55,906 nt of DNA from contig JANQPM010000116.1 of assembly GCA_028289465.1 (NCBI GenBank), positions 1-55,906 of the forward strand. Reading direction: 5' to 3'. The DNA comes from Lysobacterales bacterium. Lineage in GTDB: Bacteria > Pseudomonadota > Gammaproteobacteria > Xanthomonadales > SZUA-36. Made by a program: the position numbers and the translations under genes. Below are positions 9,057 through 20,091 of the stretch, in pieces. Under the pieces are notes generated by a model. It saw only the letters and a list, made by a program, of their open reading frames with translations. It was not told the DNA's origin and searched no databases. Within the stretch, counting starts at the first letter, position 1. Each line of letters begins with the position of its first letter.

Positions 9057-10152
9057 GTGGAAATTAACCAGATGACTGCATTGTTGGCGGGCCTCGGTGA
9101 GCGTACTGATGCGCTTAGGGGGTATCTTTGACTATCTAGTCAATAAAGATCGCTTAGAGGAAGTCAATCTTGAGCTGGAAGATCCGGCTGTCTGGAACCA
9201 GCCGGAACGCGCACAGGCGTTGGGCAAGGAACGGTCTGCGCTGGAAAAGATCGTGCTTGGCCTGGATGAGATCGACCAGGCCCTGGCGGACAGTGCCGAG
9301 CTGCTGCAACTGGCCGATGCGGAAAGTGACCAGGAAGCCCTGGACAGCGTTTCCAAGGACCTGCTGACGCTTGAGGACCGGGTTGCGGCGCTGGAATTTC
9401 AGCGCATGTTTTCCGGCGAATTGGATGCCAATCCCTGCTTTCTGGACATTCAGGCCGGCTCTGGCGGCACCGAGGCGCAGGATTGGGCGGAAATGCTGCT
9501 GCGGATGTATCTGCGCTGGGCCGAGCGGCGCGGCTGGAAGGCCGAACTGATTGAAGTTTCGGCCGGGGAGGTGGCCGGCATCAAAAGCGCGACCGTCCGT
9601 ATCGACGGCGAATACGTCTACGGCTGGTGCCGCACCGAGACCGGGGTGCACCGCCTGGTGCGCAAGTCACCGTTCGATTCGGGCAATCGGCGGCACACGT
9701 CGTTTGCCGCGGTGTTCGTGTCGGCCGAAGTCGATGACGACATCGCTGTCGAAATCAACCCGGCGGATTTGCGTATTGACGTTTACCGTGCGTCCGGCGC
9801 CGGCGGCCAGCATGTGAACCGCACCGAGTCGGCCGTGCGCATCACTCACGAACCCACCGGAGTAGTGGTTCAGTGCCAGAATGACCGGTCCCAGCATAAA
9901 AACAAGGACCAGGCTATGAAGCAATTGCGTGCTAAATTGTACGAATTGGAGATGCAGAAAAAGATGGCCGAACAGCAGGCGCTGGAAGAGACGAAGTCGG
10001 ATATCGGCTGGGGCAGCCAGATTCGCAGCTATGTGCTGGACCAATCGCGCATCAAGGATCTGCGCACCGGGGTTGAAGTCGGCAACACCCAATCGGTTCT
10101 GGATGGCGATCTGGACGGGTTTGTCGAAGCGTCTCTGAAACAAGGCTTGTAA
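9057..10152 (+). CDS. prfB: Peptide chain release factor 2, made by programmed +1 frameshift
   Basis: RF2 recognises UGA and UAA stop codons and releases the finished peptide. The gene is in two frames, 9057-9128 then 9130-10152. Frame zero starts at GTG 9057 (GGGTGA at 9047-9052 as ribosome-binding site) and reads [24 protein letters not shown] before an in-frame TGA at 9129-9131. The second frame continues [13 protein letters not shown]. The joined protein has 364 residues, one fewer than E. coli RF2. It contains the SPF stop-recognition tripeptide (in [18 protein letters not shown]) and the catalytic GGQ ([16 protein letters not shown]). The start is set by homology to the MFEIN... opening. 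A possible -10, TACAAT at 9024-9029, precedes it. lysS follows 14 bases later. Confidence 0.97.
9117..9132 (+). promoter_or_regulatory. RF2 programmed +1 frameshift site
   Basis: The string AGGGGGTATCTTTGAC contains a Shine-Dalgarno-like AGGGGG, the slippery CTT codon and a TGA stop followed by C. This is the classic RF2 autoregulatory cassette: when RF2 is scarce, ribosomes pause at UGA and slip +1 to continue RF2 synthesis. The match to the known site is essentially complete. Confidence 0.97.
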
Positions 10153-10166
10153 GGAATTCGAAACAC

Positions 10167-11681
10167 GTGAGCGAGCAGGACAAAACACCAACGGATGAGA
10201 ACCGGCTGATCGGCGAACGGCGCAACAAGCTGATCGCGCTGCGCGAGGCCGGCGAGGCTTATCCAAACGATTTTCGGCCGGACAGCACGGCTGCCGATCT
10301 ACATCGCCGCTTCGGCGAGCAGGACAAGGACAGTCTGGAAAACGTCGACCAGCGGTTCTCGGTCGCCGGGCGCATGATGGCCAAGCGGGTCATGGGCAAA
10401 ATGGCCTTCGTTCAATTGCGCGACCGCAGCGGCGATATTCAATTGGTCATTCGGCGAGACAATCTGCCCGAAGGCGTTTATCAGCAATTCAAACGCTGGG
10501 ATATCGGTGACATCATCGGCGGCAGCGGGGCGATTTTCCGGACCCAGAAAGGCGAGCTGTCGGTCAAATTGGATCAACTGCGCCTGTTAACTAAATCCCT
10601 GCGCCCGCTGCCGGAAAAATGGCATGGGCTGAGCGATACCGAAACCCGTTACCGTCAGCGCTATGTCGACCTGATTGTCAACCCGGACGCACGCCGGGTA
10701 TTCCATACCCGCTCGCGCGTAATCACTTACATCCGCCAGTTCATGGAGGCGCCGGGCCGCGAGTTTCTGGAAGTGGAAACGCCGATGATGCACCCGATAC
10801 CGGGCGGTGCGACAGCACGTCCGTTCGTGACTCACCATAACGCGCTGGACCTGCAAATGTACCTGCGCGTCGCGCCGGAACTGTATCTCAAGCGCCTGGT
10901 GGTCGGCGGTCTGGAACGGGTCTACGAGATCAACCGCAATTTCCGCAACGAAGGGGTATCGACCAAGCACAACCCGGAATTCACGATGCTGGAGTTTTAC
11001 TGGGCTTATGCGGATTACGATGATCTGATGGATCTGACCGAAGCGATGCTTAGGGGCCTGGCGGAGACCGTGCTCGGCAGTCAGGTGTTTGATTATCAGG
11101 GCCAGCGCATCGACTTCAGCCGGCCGTTCGCCCGGCTGACTGTGGCCGACGCGATTCGGCAATACCATCCGGAGTACCGCGATGCCGATCTGGACAGCCG
11201 TGCATCGCTGGCCGGTTTGTGCCAAGCGCATGGAATCAAACCCCAAACCGGCTGGGGTGTCGGCAAGCTGCTGTTTGAATTATTTGAGGCCACGGCAGAG
11301 GCCAAGCTGATCGATCCGACGTTCATCGTTCGGCACCCGACCGAGGTGTCGCCGTTATCGCGCCGCAACGATGCGAATCCGGAAGTCACCGATCGTTTCG
11401 AGTTATTTGTCGCCGGCCGCGAAATCGCCAATGGCTTTTCCGAGTTGAACGACCCGGAAGACCAGGCCGAGCGTTTTCGTGCCCAGGTCGCCGCCAAAGA
11501 CGCCGGCGATCAGGAAGCCATGCACTTCGATGCCGACTACATCCGTGCACTGGAATACGGCATGCCACCGACGGCAGGCGAGGGCATCGGCATTGACCGG
11601 CTGGTAATGCTGCTGACCGATATGCCATCGATCCGCGACGTGCTGCTGTTTCCGTACCTGCGCCCGGAAAGCTCGCCTTAG
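10167..11681 (+). CDS. lysS: Lysyl-tRNA synthetase, class II
   Basis: The enzyme charges tRNA-Lys with lysine in the cytoplasm. The 504-residue protein has the family's normal length. An N-terminal OB-fold anticodon-binding domain ([21 protein letters not shown]) is followed by the class II catalytic core. Motif 2 is [20 protein letters not shown] and motif 3 is [13 protein letters not shown]. The start is GTG at 10167 with AAGGAA 11 bases upstream. It directly follows prfB, a pairing conserved across many gammaproteobacteria, and its stop is one base from the GTG start of the next gene, suggesting an operon of prfB, lysS and the nitrilase-family gene. Confidence 0.98.
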   Translation: MSEQDKTPTDENRLIGERRNKLIALREAGEAYPNDFRPDSTAADLHRRFGEQDKDSLENVDQRFSVAGRMMAKRVMGKMAFVQLRDRSGDIQLVIRRDNLPEGVYQQFKRWDIGDIIGGSGAIFRTQKGELSVKLDQLRLLTKSLRPLPEKWHGLSDTETRYRQRYVDLIVNPDARRVFHTRSRVITYIRQFMEAPGREFLEVETPMMHPIPGGATARPFVTHHNALDLQMYLRVAPELYLKRLVVGGLERVYEINRNFRNEGVSTKHNPEFTMLEFYWAYADYDDLMDLTEAMLRGLAETVLGSQVFDYQGQRIDFSRPFARLTVADAIRQYHPEYRDADLDSRASLAGLCQAHGIKPQTGWGVGKLLFELFEATAEAKLIDPTFIVRHPTEVSPLSRRNDANPEVTDRFELFVAGREIANGFSELNDPEDQAERFRAQVAAKDAGDQEAMHFDADYIRALEYGMPPTAGEGIGIDRLVMLLTDMPSIRDVLLFPYLRPESSP

Positions 11682-11682
11682 C

Positions 11683-13651
<1,969 letters not shown>

Positions 13652-13652
<1 letters not shown>

Positions 13653-14503
13653 TGGAGATCGTTTCGCAACAGCGCCTGTTCGACGGCCGGCAGATTCGCT
13701 GTCGCCATCGCTCCGAATGCTGCGCCTGCGAGATGACGTTTTCGATCTACCTGCCGCCTCAGGCGGCCAGAGCGCCGGTGCCGGTGGTCTACTGGCTGTC
13801 CGGCCTGACCTGCAGCGATGAGAATTTCTCGACCAAGTCCGGTGCCCAGCGCAGTGCGGCCATGCACGGTATCGCACTGGTTATCCCGGATACCAGTCCG
13901 CGCGGGGATCAGGTGGCCGGCGATCCTGATGGCGGCTGGGATCTGGGCCTGGGTGCGGGCTTTTACGTCAACGCGACGCAGGCGCCGTGGAAACCGCACT
14001 ACCGAATGTACGATTATGTCGCAGAAGAACTGCCGGCGCTGGTGGAGAGCCAGTTCCCGCTGGATGCCGAACGCCGCGCAATCAGCGGTCATTCCATGGG
14101 CGGACACGGCGCGTTGGTGGTCGGTGCCAGACAGCCGGAACGCTACCGCTCGATCAGCGCGTTCGCACCGATCTGCGCGCCGATGGATTGTCCGTGGGGA
14201 CAGAAGGCGCTGACTGCCTATCTCGGTTCAGACCGCGAGGCATGGCGGAATTACGACGCCAGCCGGTTGTTAGAGCAGGGCGATCCCGGTATTCCGATCC
14301 TGGTCGATCAGGGAACGGAAGATGAGTTTTTGCAGTCTCAGCTAATGCCCGAACGCCTCAGGCGGGCCGCGGTGAACAGCGGTGCCAGCCTGGAGTTGCG
14401 TTACCACGCGGGCTATGACCACAGTTATTATTTTATTGGCAGTTTTATCGAAGAACATCTAGAGTTCCACAGTAAGCATTGGATTCAGGAGGACCGGTCA
14501 TGA
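13652..14503 (+). CDS. fghA: S-formylglutathione hydrolase
   Basis: This serine esterase hydrolyses S-formylglutathione to formate and glutathione, finishing formaldehyde detoxification begun by the adjacent dehydrogenase. The 283-residue protein has an alpha/beta-hydrolase fold of esterase D type. The nucleophile is Ser148 in GHSMGGHG, the acid is in LVDQGTEDEF, and the histidine is in YDHSYYF. The ATG at 13652 shares its A with the dehydrogenase stop (TGATG); a TTG codon immediately before it is a less likely start. No frmR-like regulator is nearby. A small exported-protein gene overlaps its stop as ATGA, an unusual partner for this pathway. Confidence 0.95.
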
Positions 14504-14772
14504 AAAAAAGGTTGGCATTGATGGCTGCGGGTATCGCGATGGCGAGCTTTGGGGCAACAGCCGCACCGGTCGAACGCGTGCCGGATGTCGCGTCCAAGCT
14601 GGGTCCGGTTGCGCCGGTGGTCACCGCAGAGCTCAAGTCCCTGCAGAAAGTGGCGGTGGCGGCCCGTCAGGGCAAATTGCAGAAGCCGGTGGTACTGCTC
14701 GACAAGCCGTTGTTCCACGTTGCAGCGCCGAACCTGCAGGCAATCAAGGCAAACCTGGCTGCATTGCGCTAG
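14500..14772 (+). CDS. Small exported protein of unknown function
   Basis: This 90-residue protein is not recognised. It starts MKKRLALMAAGIAMASFGATAAP, a textbook signal peptide with cleavage near residue 22. The mature chain of about 68 residues is rich in Ala, Val, Leu and Lys, lacks cysteine and shows no obvious domain. The start is well supported: AGGAGG lies 7 bases before ATG, and ATGA overlaps the stop of fghA. Its own TAG overlaps the stop codon of the convergent potassium channel gene at CTAG (14769-14772). Coupling to formaldehyde detoxification is suggested by position only. Confidence 0.75.
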   Translation: MKKRLALMAAGIAMASFGATAAPVERVPDVASKLGPVAPVVTAELKSLQKVAVAARQGKLQKPVVLLDKPLFHVAAPNLQAIKANLAALR

Positions 14773-16478
14773 GCGCCTTTGCGGCGCTGTCTGTTGAGCC
14801 ACCAGCGCCAGATCGCGCCTCGTGGCATGCTGACGCCGGCGATATAGCCCAGCAGGCGATTCGGGTCTGACAGGGTGATGGTCATTTCCCGCCTGGCGGT
14901 GCCGCGGCCGGCGAACAGCAGACGGTCGCCCGGAAGGATAAGCTGTTCGTCGTCGGGCAGAAAGATGCGCTGTGCGCCGCGCTCCAGAAGCAGGCAAAGA
15001 CAGGCCAGATCTTCGGTTTCTTCCTTGCGCGTCGTGCGGGTCAGGGTCGCCAGATTCACCGGCGTATCATAGCGGCGGCAGGTTTCCAGCCCGGCCGCCG
15101 TCTCGCCTGTCAGGTCCGTGACCCACAAATCGGGCGCGAGGCCGAACAGAATTCGTTCCAGCCGTTGTTTCAGTTGTTGCGCCCACCGTTCGTCTTGCCG
15201 GACCAAGAACTCCAGAAACGCGTTGAGCAGCGGTGTGGTGACTATGGCCAGAATCCGCCGTGCGGCGATCAGACTGCGCCGCGCGACCAGGTCGGCGCGA
15301 GATGCGTCGAACAGTTCGTTGTGTGTACGCAACTCCTGGCGGGCGATCACGAACAGCTCCGGATTCAGTTCCAGCGCGGTCATGATAATGGACAGGTTGT
15401 CGATATCGTCGCCGGTTCCGGCAATCAGGCCGACGGCCGACTGCACGTCCGCCTGTTCCAGCGTGTGCGCTTCGGTTCCGCGGCCCCGCACCGCGCCGGA
15501 ATAGGATTTCAGGCGGTTTTTATGCGAGTCGACAACGGTAAACTCAAGATCGTTTTGGGTCAGCCTTTGCACAATTTTCGCACCAAACCTGCCGACGCCG
15601 CAGACCAGCCAGCGGCCCAGCGGCGGCTCCAGCGGTTCGCGCAGCGTGGAACCGGGTACACTGATCAGCCAGTCCTGAACCAGGTACTTGGCGGGTGAGT
15701 GCAGTGCCAGCGCCAGCCGGTCGGCAAATATTTCGTACGGGTCGATAATAAAATCGGTGCCGAACGAGGCCATATTGGCTGATACGCTGCCGGATTCGCA
15801 TCGTGCGAGCACCCGCAGTTCCGGGCGCAGCAGTTTCACGGTAATCGCAATGGTCAGGTTCGCATGGTCGTCATTGGTGGTCGCGATCACACCCTGGCAT
15901 TGCGGATTGAACATGCCGGCGGCTTCCAGCGATTCGCGCTTTGTGACATCGGCCGCCAGCGCCGGCACGCGGGCGAATGTATCGGTCAGCGCCATGCGGT
16001 GGACCTGCTCCGCTTCTTTTTCCAGCACCACGGCATGCAGGTTTCGCTGCAGCAGGCCCTGCACGACCAGGCTGCCGGTGTTGCCGAAACCGCAGACGAT
16101 GTAGAACGGGTCGCCGGTCCAGCGCACTTGCCGGGCAAACCGGTTGCGGGCGAGCACGCTGCGGAAACGCTCGTCCAGAAACAGGCCGAGTATCGCACCG
16201 ACCGAATAAATCCAGGTTGCGACGTTGGGAAAGATGATTAAAAACACCCACAGGCGCTGCGCATCGGTAAACGTATGCGGAATCTCGCCGAAGCCGATGG
16301 TTGTGGTGGTAATCGCAACGAAATAGGCCGCTTCCAGGAAGTTCAGATGGTACGGGTTGCCTAGTTCGTCCTGGCCGGGGATGGACAGCATGCCGAGAAC
16401 CGATGCGGCGAACATCAGCATCATCAGGATCAACGGCGTTCGCATTCGCCGCATCGTGAGCCACAGGATATCGTTCAT
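14769..16478 (-). CDS. Two-TM potassium channel with two RCK (TrkA-N/C) units
   Basis: The 569-residue inner-membrane protein is a ligand-gated potassium channel candidate. The first transmembrane helix lies near residues 14-32. A pore loop with selectivity filter TTTTIGFGE (57-65) follows, then a second helix near 78-102. Two cytoplasmic RCK units come next. The first opens IVCGFGNTGSLV (about 127-138) and the second WLVCGVGRFGAKIV. The filter is GFG, not the more common GYG, as in some prokaryotic channels. The architecture matches GsuK-like channels gated by nucleotides and calcium. Upstream on the same strand, 32 bases away, is a DUF6394-like membrane protein that probably shares the transcript. 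The stop codon overlaps that of the convergent small gene. Confidence 0.9.
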   Translation of the reverse strand: MNDILWLTMRRMRTPLILMMLMFAASVLGMLSIPGQDELGNPYHLNFLEAAYFVAITTTTIGFGEIPHTFTDAQRLWVFLIIFPNVATWIYSVGAILGLFLDERFRSVLARNRFARQVRWTGDPFYIVCGFGNTGSLVVQGLLQRNLHAVVLEKEAEQVHRMALTDTFARVPALAADVTKRESLEAAGMFNPQCQGVIATTNDDHANLTIAITVKLLRPELRVLARCESGSVSANMASFGTDFIIDPYEIFADRLALALHSPAKYLVQDWLISVPGSTLREPLEPPLGRWLVCGVGRFGAKIVQRLTQNDLEFTVVDSHKNRLKSYSGAVRGRGTEAHTLEQADVQSAVGLIAGTGDDIDNLSIIMTALELNPELFVIARQELRTHNELFDASRADLVARRSLIAARRILAIVTTPLLNAFLEFLVRQDERWAQQLKQRLERILFGLAPDLWVTDLTGETAAGLETCRRYDTPVNLATLTRTTRKEETEDLACLCLLLERGAQRIFLPDDEQLILPGDRLLFAGRGTARREMTITLSDPNRLLGYIAGVSMPRGAIWRWWLNRQRRKGA

Positions 16479-16510
16479 GCTAGTCCGGTTCGGTGGGGTT
16501 CAGTGTCTCC

Positions 16511-16894
16511 CTAGCGTCGAATCACGATGGTTTCCGATACCAGCAGTGTGACCGAGACCAGATTGGCCAGCAGCGCGCCGCCGGACAGCGAGACCACGCT
16601 GGCCATGGTCTCCGACGTCATGCCGACGGAGGACACATAGGCTGCCCAGGCCCAGACACCGGCCGCGATAATCAACTGCAGATCGGCCACCAGGCTGGTC
16701 GCCAGCAATACCGCGCCCATTTGCGAGCGGTCGCCGAATTTGAACACCGTTGCGATCAGATTAACGATGATCGCGCCGAACAACTCCGCCGGGTGATGGT
16801 GTGCGGGATTGTCCAGCTCTCCGATAAAGAAGCCGAAATTCAGCGTCAGCGCGAAAACGATGAAGAATGCGAATAGAACTTTCTCGAGATTCAT
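16511..16894 (-). CDS. Four-helix inner-membrane protein, DUF6394-like
   Basis: The 127-residue protein is almost wholly hydrophobic, with about four transmembrane segments starting MNLEKVLFAFFIVFALTLNF. The conserved-looking stretch FKFGDRSQMGAVLLATSLVA matches what I remember of the DUF6394 family, whose function is unknown. I chose the ATG at 16894, preceded by TTTGGAG, over an upstream extension that runs through a repeat. It lies 32 bases before the potassium channel on the same strand, so a functional link, such as a channel partner or assembly factor, is plausible but unproven. A dispersed repeat ends 17 bases upstream of the start. Confidence 0.85.
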   Translation of the reverse strand: MNLEKVLFAFFIVFALTLNFGFFIGELDNPAHHHPAELFGAIIVNLIATVFKFGDRSQMGAVLLATSLVADLQLIIAAGVWAWAAYVSSVGMTSETMASVVSLSGGALLANLVSVTLLVSETIVIRR

Positions 16895-16910
16895 GAATGC
16901 TCCAAAGTAA

Positions 16911-17034
16911 GGTGTCTTGCGCCCACTTCTTTCGTAGCGTAGGCGAAGCCAGATGGCGGTTTGCACAACGTGCAAAAAGCCGTGCTTCACGGCGCCCGCT
17001 CCGGCGGGTCGCCTGCGGCTCCGGTGGGTCGCCG
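16911..17034 (+). repeat. Dispersed hairpin repeat, copy R2
   Basis: It begins GGTGTCTTGCGCCC at 16911. The core hairpin is TTTGCAC (16960-16966) with GTGCAAA (16970-16976), flanked by GGCGG and AAGCC. GCCGTG/CACGGC and GCCCGC/GGCGGG stem-loops follow, and a diverged copy of the last is repeated. The GGTGTC end points at the start of the minus-strand membrane-protein gene. The remaining 150 bases to 17186 hold only the terminator of the peptidase gene. Confidence 0.85.
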
Positions 17035-17151
17035 GAATCACGGCATAGCCTAGCGGTAATCGCTTGCTGTTGCCAGTCGCTCGAAGGACAGCCGGAAACC
17101 GCCGCGGAGCGTGCGTTTGAACGCGGCGATGGGTCGCTTCCGGCGGTGGAA

Positions 17152-17177
17152 GAAAAACGGGGCGGTTGCCCGCCCCG
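17152..17177 (-). terminator. Intrinsic terminator of the M16 peptidase gene
   Basis: On the minus strand ACGGGGCGG pairs perfectly with CCGCCCCGT (9 bp, 4-base loop) and is followed by a run of five T. It begins 10 bases after the stop codon at 17187. Confidence 0.9.
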
Positions 17178-17186
17178 TATTCGGTC

Positions 17187-19931
17187 TTACTTCAGAAGGT
17201 TGCCGTCCGCATCCATATAGGTGATTTCACCGATGTCCAGCTCTTTGAGCTGCTCATCGATTTGCGAACGGTCGCCGACGATCAGCCAGGTCAGTTTCTT
17301 CGGATGAAGGACTTCTTCCGCATTGGCCTGGATTTTCTCCAGATCCAGCTTGGCGTACTGGTCCTTCAGCGAGGTGACGTAGTTGTCCGGTCGGTTAAAG
17401 CGCGCATTGGACAGCATGGAACCCAACACTGCGCCGGACGTTTCGTACTGGCCGGGTAGCGCATTGACGTTGTTATTGACCACCTTGGACAATTCGTCGG
17501 CAGTAGCCGGGCGACTGCCAAGGTACTCGTCAAATTCCTTAACCAGTTCGCCGATGGAATCGCCGGTGCGATCGGTTTGTACCGGTGCATAAACCAGCCA
17601 CGGGCGCTGGCCCTGGGCGTCAAGCGTAAAGGTGTAGGCGCCGTAGGCCCAGCTCTTGTCTTCCCTGAGATTCATGTTGACCCGCGCGGTAAAGGCGCCG
17701 CCGAGAATTTCGTTCATCGACTGAGTGGTCAGATAGTCCTGATGGCCTGTCGGCGGTGCGATATGCCCGGCCAGAATCAAAGATTGCGGCGAATCGGGCT
17801 TATCGACCACGACAACCCGGCCAGTGGCCGGCAAGTCAATTTCGGCCACGTTCTTCTGCGGCATCGGCGCATTGGGTGCGCGCCATTTGCCAAAGGCCTT
17901 GTTCAGTACCGGCAGGATTTCATCCAGCGTTGTGTCGCCGCTGACAAACACAGTGGCGTTATCCGGACGTATCCAGTTTTGATGGAAGCGGATCAGGTCA
18001 TCCCGGCTCAGCTCGGTGATGGATGCTTCGGTACCACTGCCGGTCAGCGGAATGCCGTAGGCGTGGTCCTCACCGTAGATCAGTGGTGGTAACAGCCGCA
18101 GCGCGGTGGCTACCGGCTGCGCTTTTTCCTGAGTGATATTGGCCAGCCAGCGAGGCCGCAGACGATCCATCTCCGATTGCTTGAAGACCGGGTTTCTGAC
18201 AATGTCTGAAAACAAGTCAACGGAATCCCCGAGATTGGTCTTCAGCGCTGACAGGCTGACCGTGGACATATCGACATTGGAATTGGTGCTGATGTTCGCG
18301 CCGAGCAGTTCCGCTTCTTCGCTGATTTCCAGCGCGTCACGCGATTTGGTGCCTTCGTCCATCATCGCCAATGTGAAACTTGCGGTACCCAGCTTGGCAT
18401 CCACCGAATCCGCTGAATAACCGGCGTCGAATTGGATCGCCATATTGACCACCGGTACGGTATGGCGCTCGGCCAGCGCGACTTCGATGCCGTTATCCAG
18501 TCTGGCTCGCTGAATGGCCGGGAATTCCAGGTCGGGCATGTTGCCGACCGCCGGCAGCTGGCTGCGGTCGACCGTGCTCGCGACGGTGCTGTAATCCGCG
18601 TAGGGAACAACGTCAAGCTGATAGTAGCCCGAGCTTAACCAGTCTTTGGCCGCCTGATGGATTTCCGCAGTGCTGGTGGTATTGGTCCATTGCAATTGTT
18701 TGCGGAAAAAACCGGCGTCACCGGCGTAGAGTTCGCCCTGCGCCAGCGTAACCGCCTTGCCGCCGAAACCGCCGACCTGTTCCAGGCCGCGGATGGTTGC
18801 CGCGTTGTACTGGCTCTGAACCCGCTTCAATTCGTCGGCGGTCGGGCCGTTTTCGAGGAAGTCGTCCATCACCTCGTCGATAATGGCGTTGACCTGAGCC
18901 GTGCTGACGCCGGGTTTCAGCATCACATCGATACCAAAAAGGCTGGTCAGCTCAAACGGAAAACTGAGCGTGGAAACATTGCTGGCCAGTTGGTTTTGAT
19001 ACACCAGTGCCTGGTACAGACGGGAGTTCTTGCCGCTGCCGAGCACGTTGGCCGCGAGGTTCAGCAGCGCCGAGTCCTTTGTGGTGCGCCCTGGAACGCC
19101 CCAGGCCCGGTAGATACGCGTTTGCGGCACCCGGTCATACATGACTTCGTGGGTGTTGTTGGTTCGCTGCACGACCCAGTTCTTCATGTGGGACAGCGGC
19201 GGACCGGCGGGGATATCGCCGAAATATTTTTCGACCAGCGGCTGCGCGGTCTGCGCGTCGATATCGCCGGCCAGAACCAGCACCGTGTTCGCCGCGCCGT
19301 AGTATTTCTTAAACCACTCGTGAACGTCTTCCAGCGATGCGGCATTCAGGTCTTCCATCGAGCCGATGGTCGTGTGATGGTAGGGGTGGCCTTCCGGAAC
19401 CAGGCCTTTTTGGATGGCTTCAAAGGCCCGGCCATAGGGCTGGTTTTCACCCTGGCGTTTTTCGTTCTGCACCACGCCGCGCTGTTCGTCGAGTTTTTCC
19501 TGGGTTACCGCGCCGAGCAGATGGCCCATACGATCCGATTCCATCCACAGGGCCATATCCAGCGCCGGGGTCGGTACGGTTTCGAAATAGTTGGTCCGGT
19601 CCAGCCAGGTCGTGCCGTTCATTCCGGTCGCACCGACCAGTTCAAACGGCTTGAAGAATTCGTCGTCGTAGTTTTCCGAACCGTTGAACATCAAGTGTTC
19701 AAACAGATGGGCAAAGCCGCTACGGCCTTTGGGTTCGTCTTTGGAGCCCACGTGGTACCAGACGCTGACGGCAACCACGGGCGCCTTGCGGTCTTCGTGC
19801 ACAATGACGCGCAGACCGTTGTCCAGCACAAATTTCTCAAAAGGAATATCCACATCGGGTACTTTGGCGAAGACTGCGGACGACAAACCCAGCAGCAATG
19901 CCATCGTCGCACCGTTTTTCCAGTTTTTCAT
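17187..19931 (-). CDS. Periplasmic M16 family zinc metallopeptidase (two-domain, pitrilysin-like)
   Basis: The 914-residue protein is a secreted zinc protease of the insulinase/pitrilysin family that probably degrades peptides in the periplasm. The signal peptide is MKNWKNGATMALLLGLSSAVFA. The inverted zinc motif HLFEH is at 75-79, and the distal zinc-binding Glu lies in QRGVVQNEKRQ. The C-terminal half, from about residue 480, is a second M16 repeat without HxxEH. It holds the family's substrate-binding R/Y region, as in NLREDKSWAYGAY. I chose ATG 19931, preceded by GAGGAGG at ideal spacing; the longer frame adds non-homologous residues. mfd lies upstream on the same strand, 160 bases away. 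Substrate unknown. Confidence 0.93.
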   Translation of the reverse strand: MKNWKNGATMALLLGLSSAVFAKVPDVDIPFEKFVLDNGLRVIVHEDRKAPVVAVSVWYHVGSKDEPKGRSGFAHLFEHLMFNGSENYDDEFFKPFELVGATGMNGTTWLDRTNYFETVPTPALDMALWMESDRMGHLLGAVTQEKLDEQRGVVQNEKRQGENQPYGRAFEAIQKGLVPEGHPYHHTTIGSMEDLNAASLEDVHEWFKKYYGAANTVLVLAGDIDAQTAQPLVEKYFGDIPAGPPLSHMKNWVVQRTNNTHEVMYDRVPQTRIYRAWGVPGRTTKDSALLNLAANVLGSGKNSRLYQALVYQNQLASNVSTLSFPFELTSLFGIDVMLKPGVSTAQVNAIIDEVMDDFLENGPTADELKRVQSQYNAATIRGLEQVGGFGGKAVTLAQGELYAGDAGFFRKQLQWTNTTSTAEIHQAAKDWLSSGYYQLDVVPYADYSTVASTVDRSQLPAVGNMPDLEFPAIQRARLDNGIEVALAERHTVPVVNMAIQFDAGYSADSVDAKLGTASFTLAMMDEGTKSRDALEISEEAELLGANISTNSNVDMSTVSLSALKTNLGDSVDLFSDIVRNPVFKQSEMDRLRPRWLANITQEKAQPVATALRLLPPLIYGEDHAYGIPLTGSGTEASITELSRDDLIRFHQNWIRPDNATVFVSGDTTLDEILPVLNKAFGKWRAPNAPMPQKNVAEIDLPATGRVVVVDKPDSPQSLILAGHIAPPTGHQDYLTTQSMNEILGGAFTARVNMNLREDKSWAYGAYTFTLDAQGQRPWLVYAPVQTDRTGDSIGELVKEFDEYLGSRPATADELSKVVNNNVNALPGQYETSGAVLGSMLSNARFNRPDNYVTSLKDQYAKLDLEKIQANAEEVLHPKKLTWLIVGDRSQIDEQLKELDIGEITYMDADGNLLK

Positions 19932-20091
19932 CTCGTCCTCCTCAATAATTGAAGCTCGGCCTGTCAGCCTTTTTGGAATCCGTTCCAAAAATCTTTCGGA
20001 TTCTGCCCGATCCTGATCGCGACCGACAGCGCCGAAAGTCACGGTCATCCGATAAGGCAGACGATTTACAACGATCCCATCGTCTCCACGG

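Noticed and set aside
9072..9131. A broken prfB with a premature stop
   Set aside because: The stop is the programmed RF2 frameshift site, with the AGGGGG and CTTTGAC signals intact.
18657..19952. Plus-strand open frame of 431 codons
   Set aside because: Antisense shadow of the M16 peptidase, which carries its zinc motif and signal peptide.
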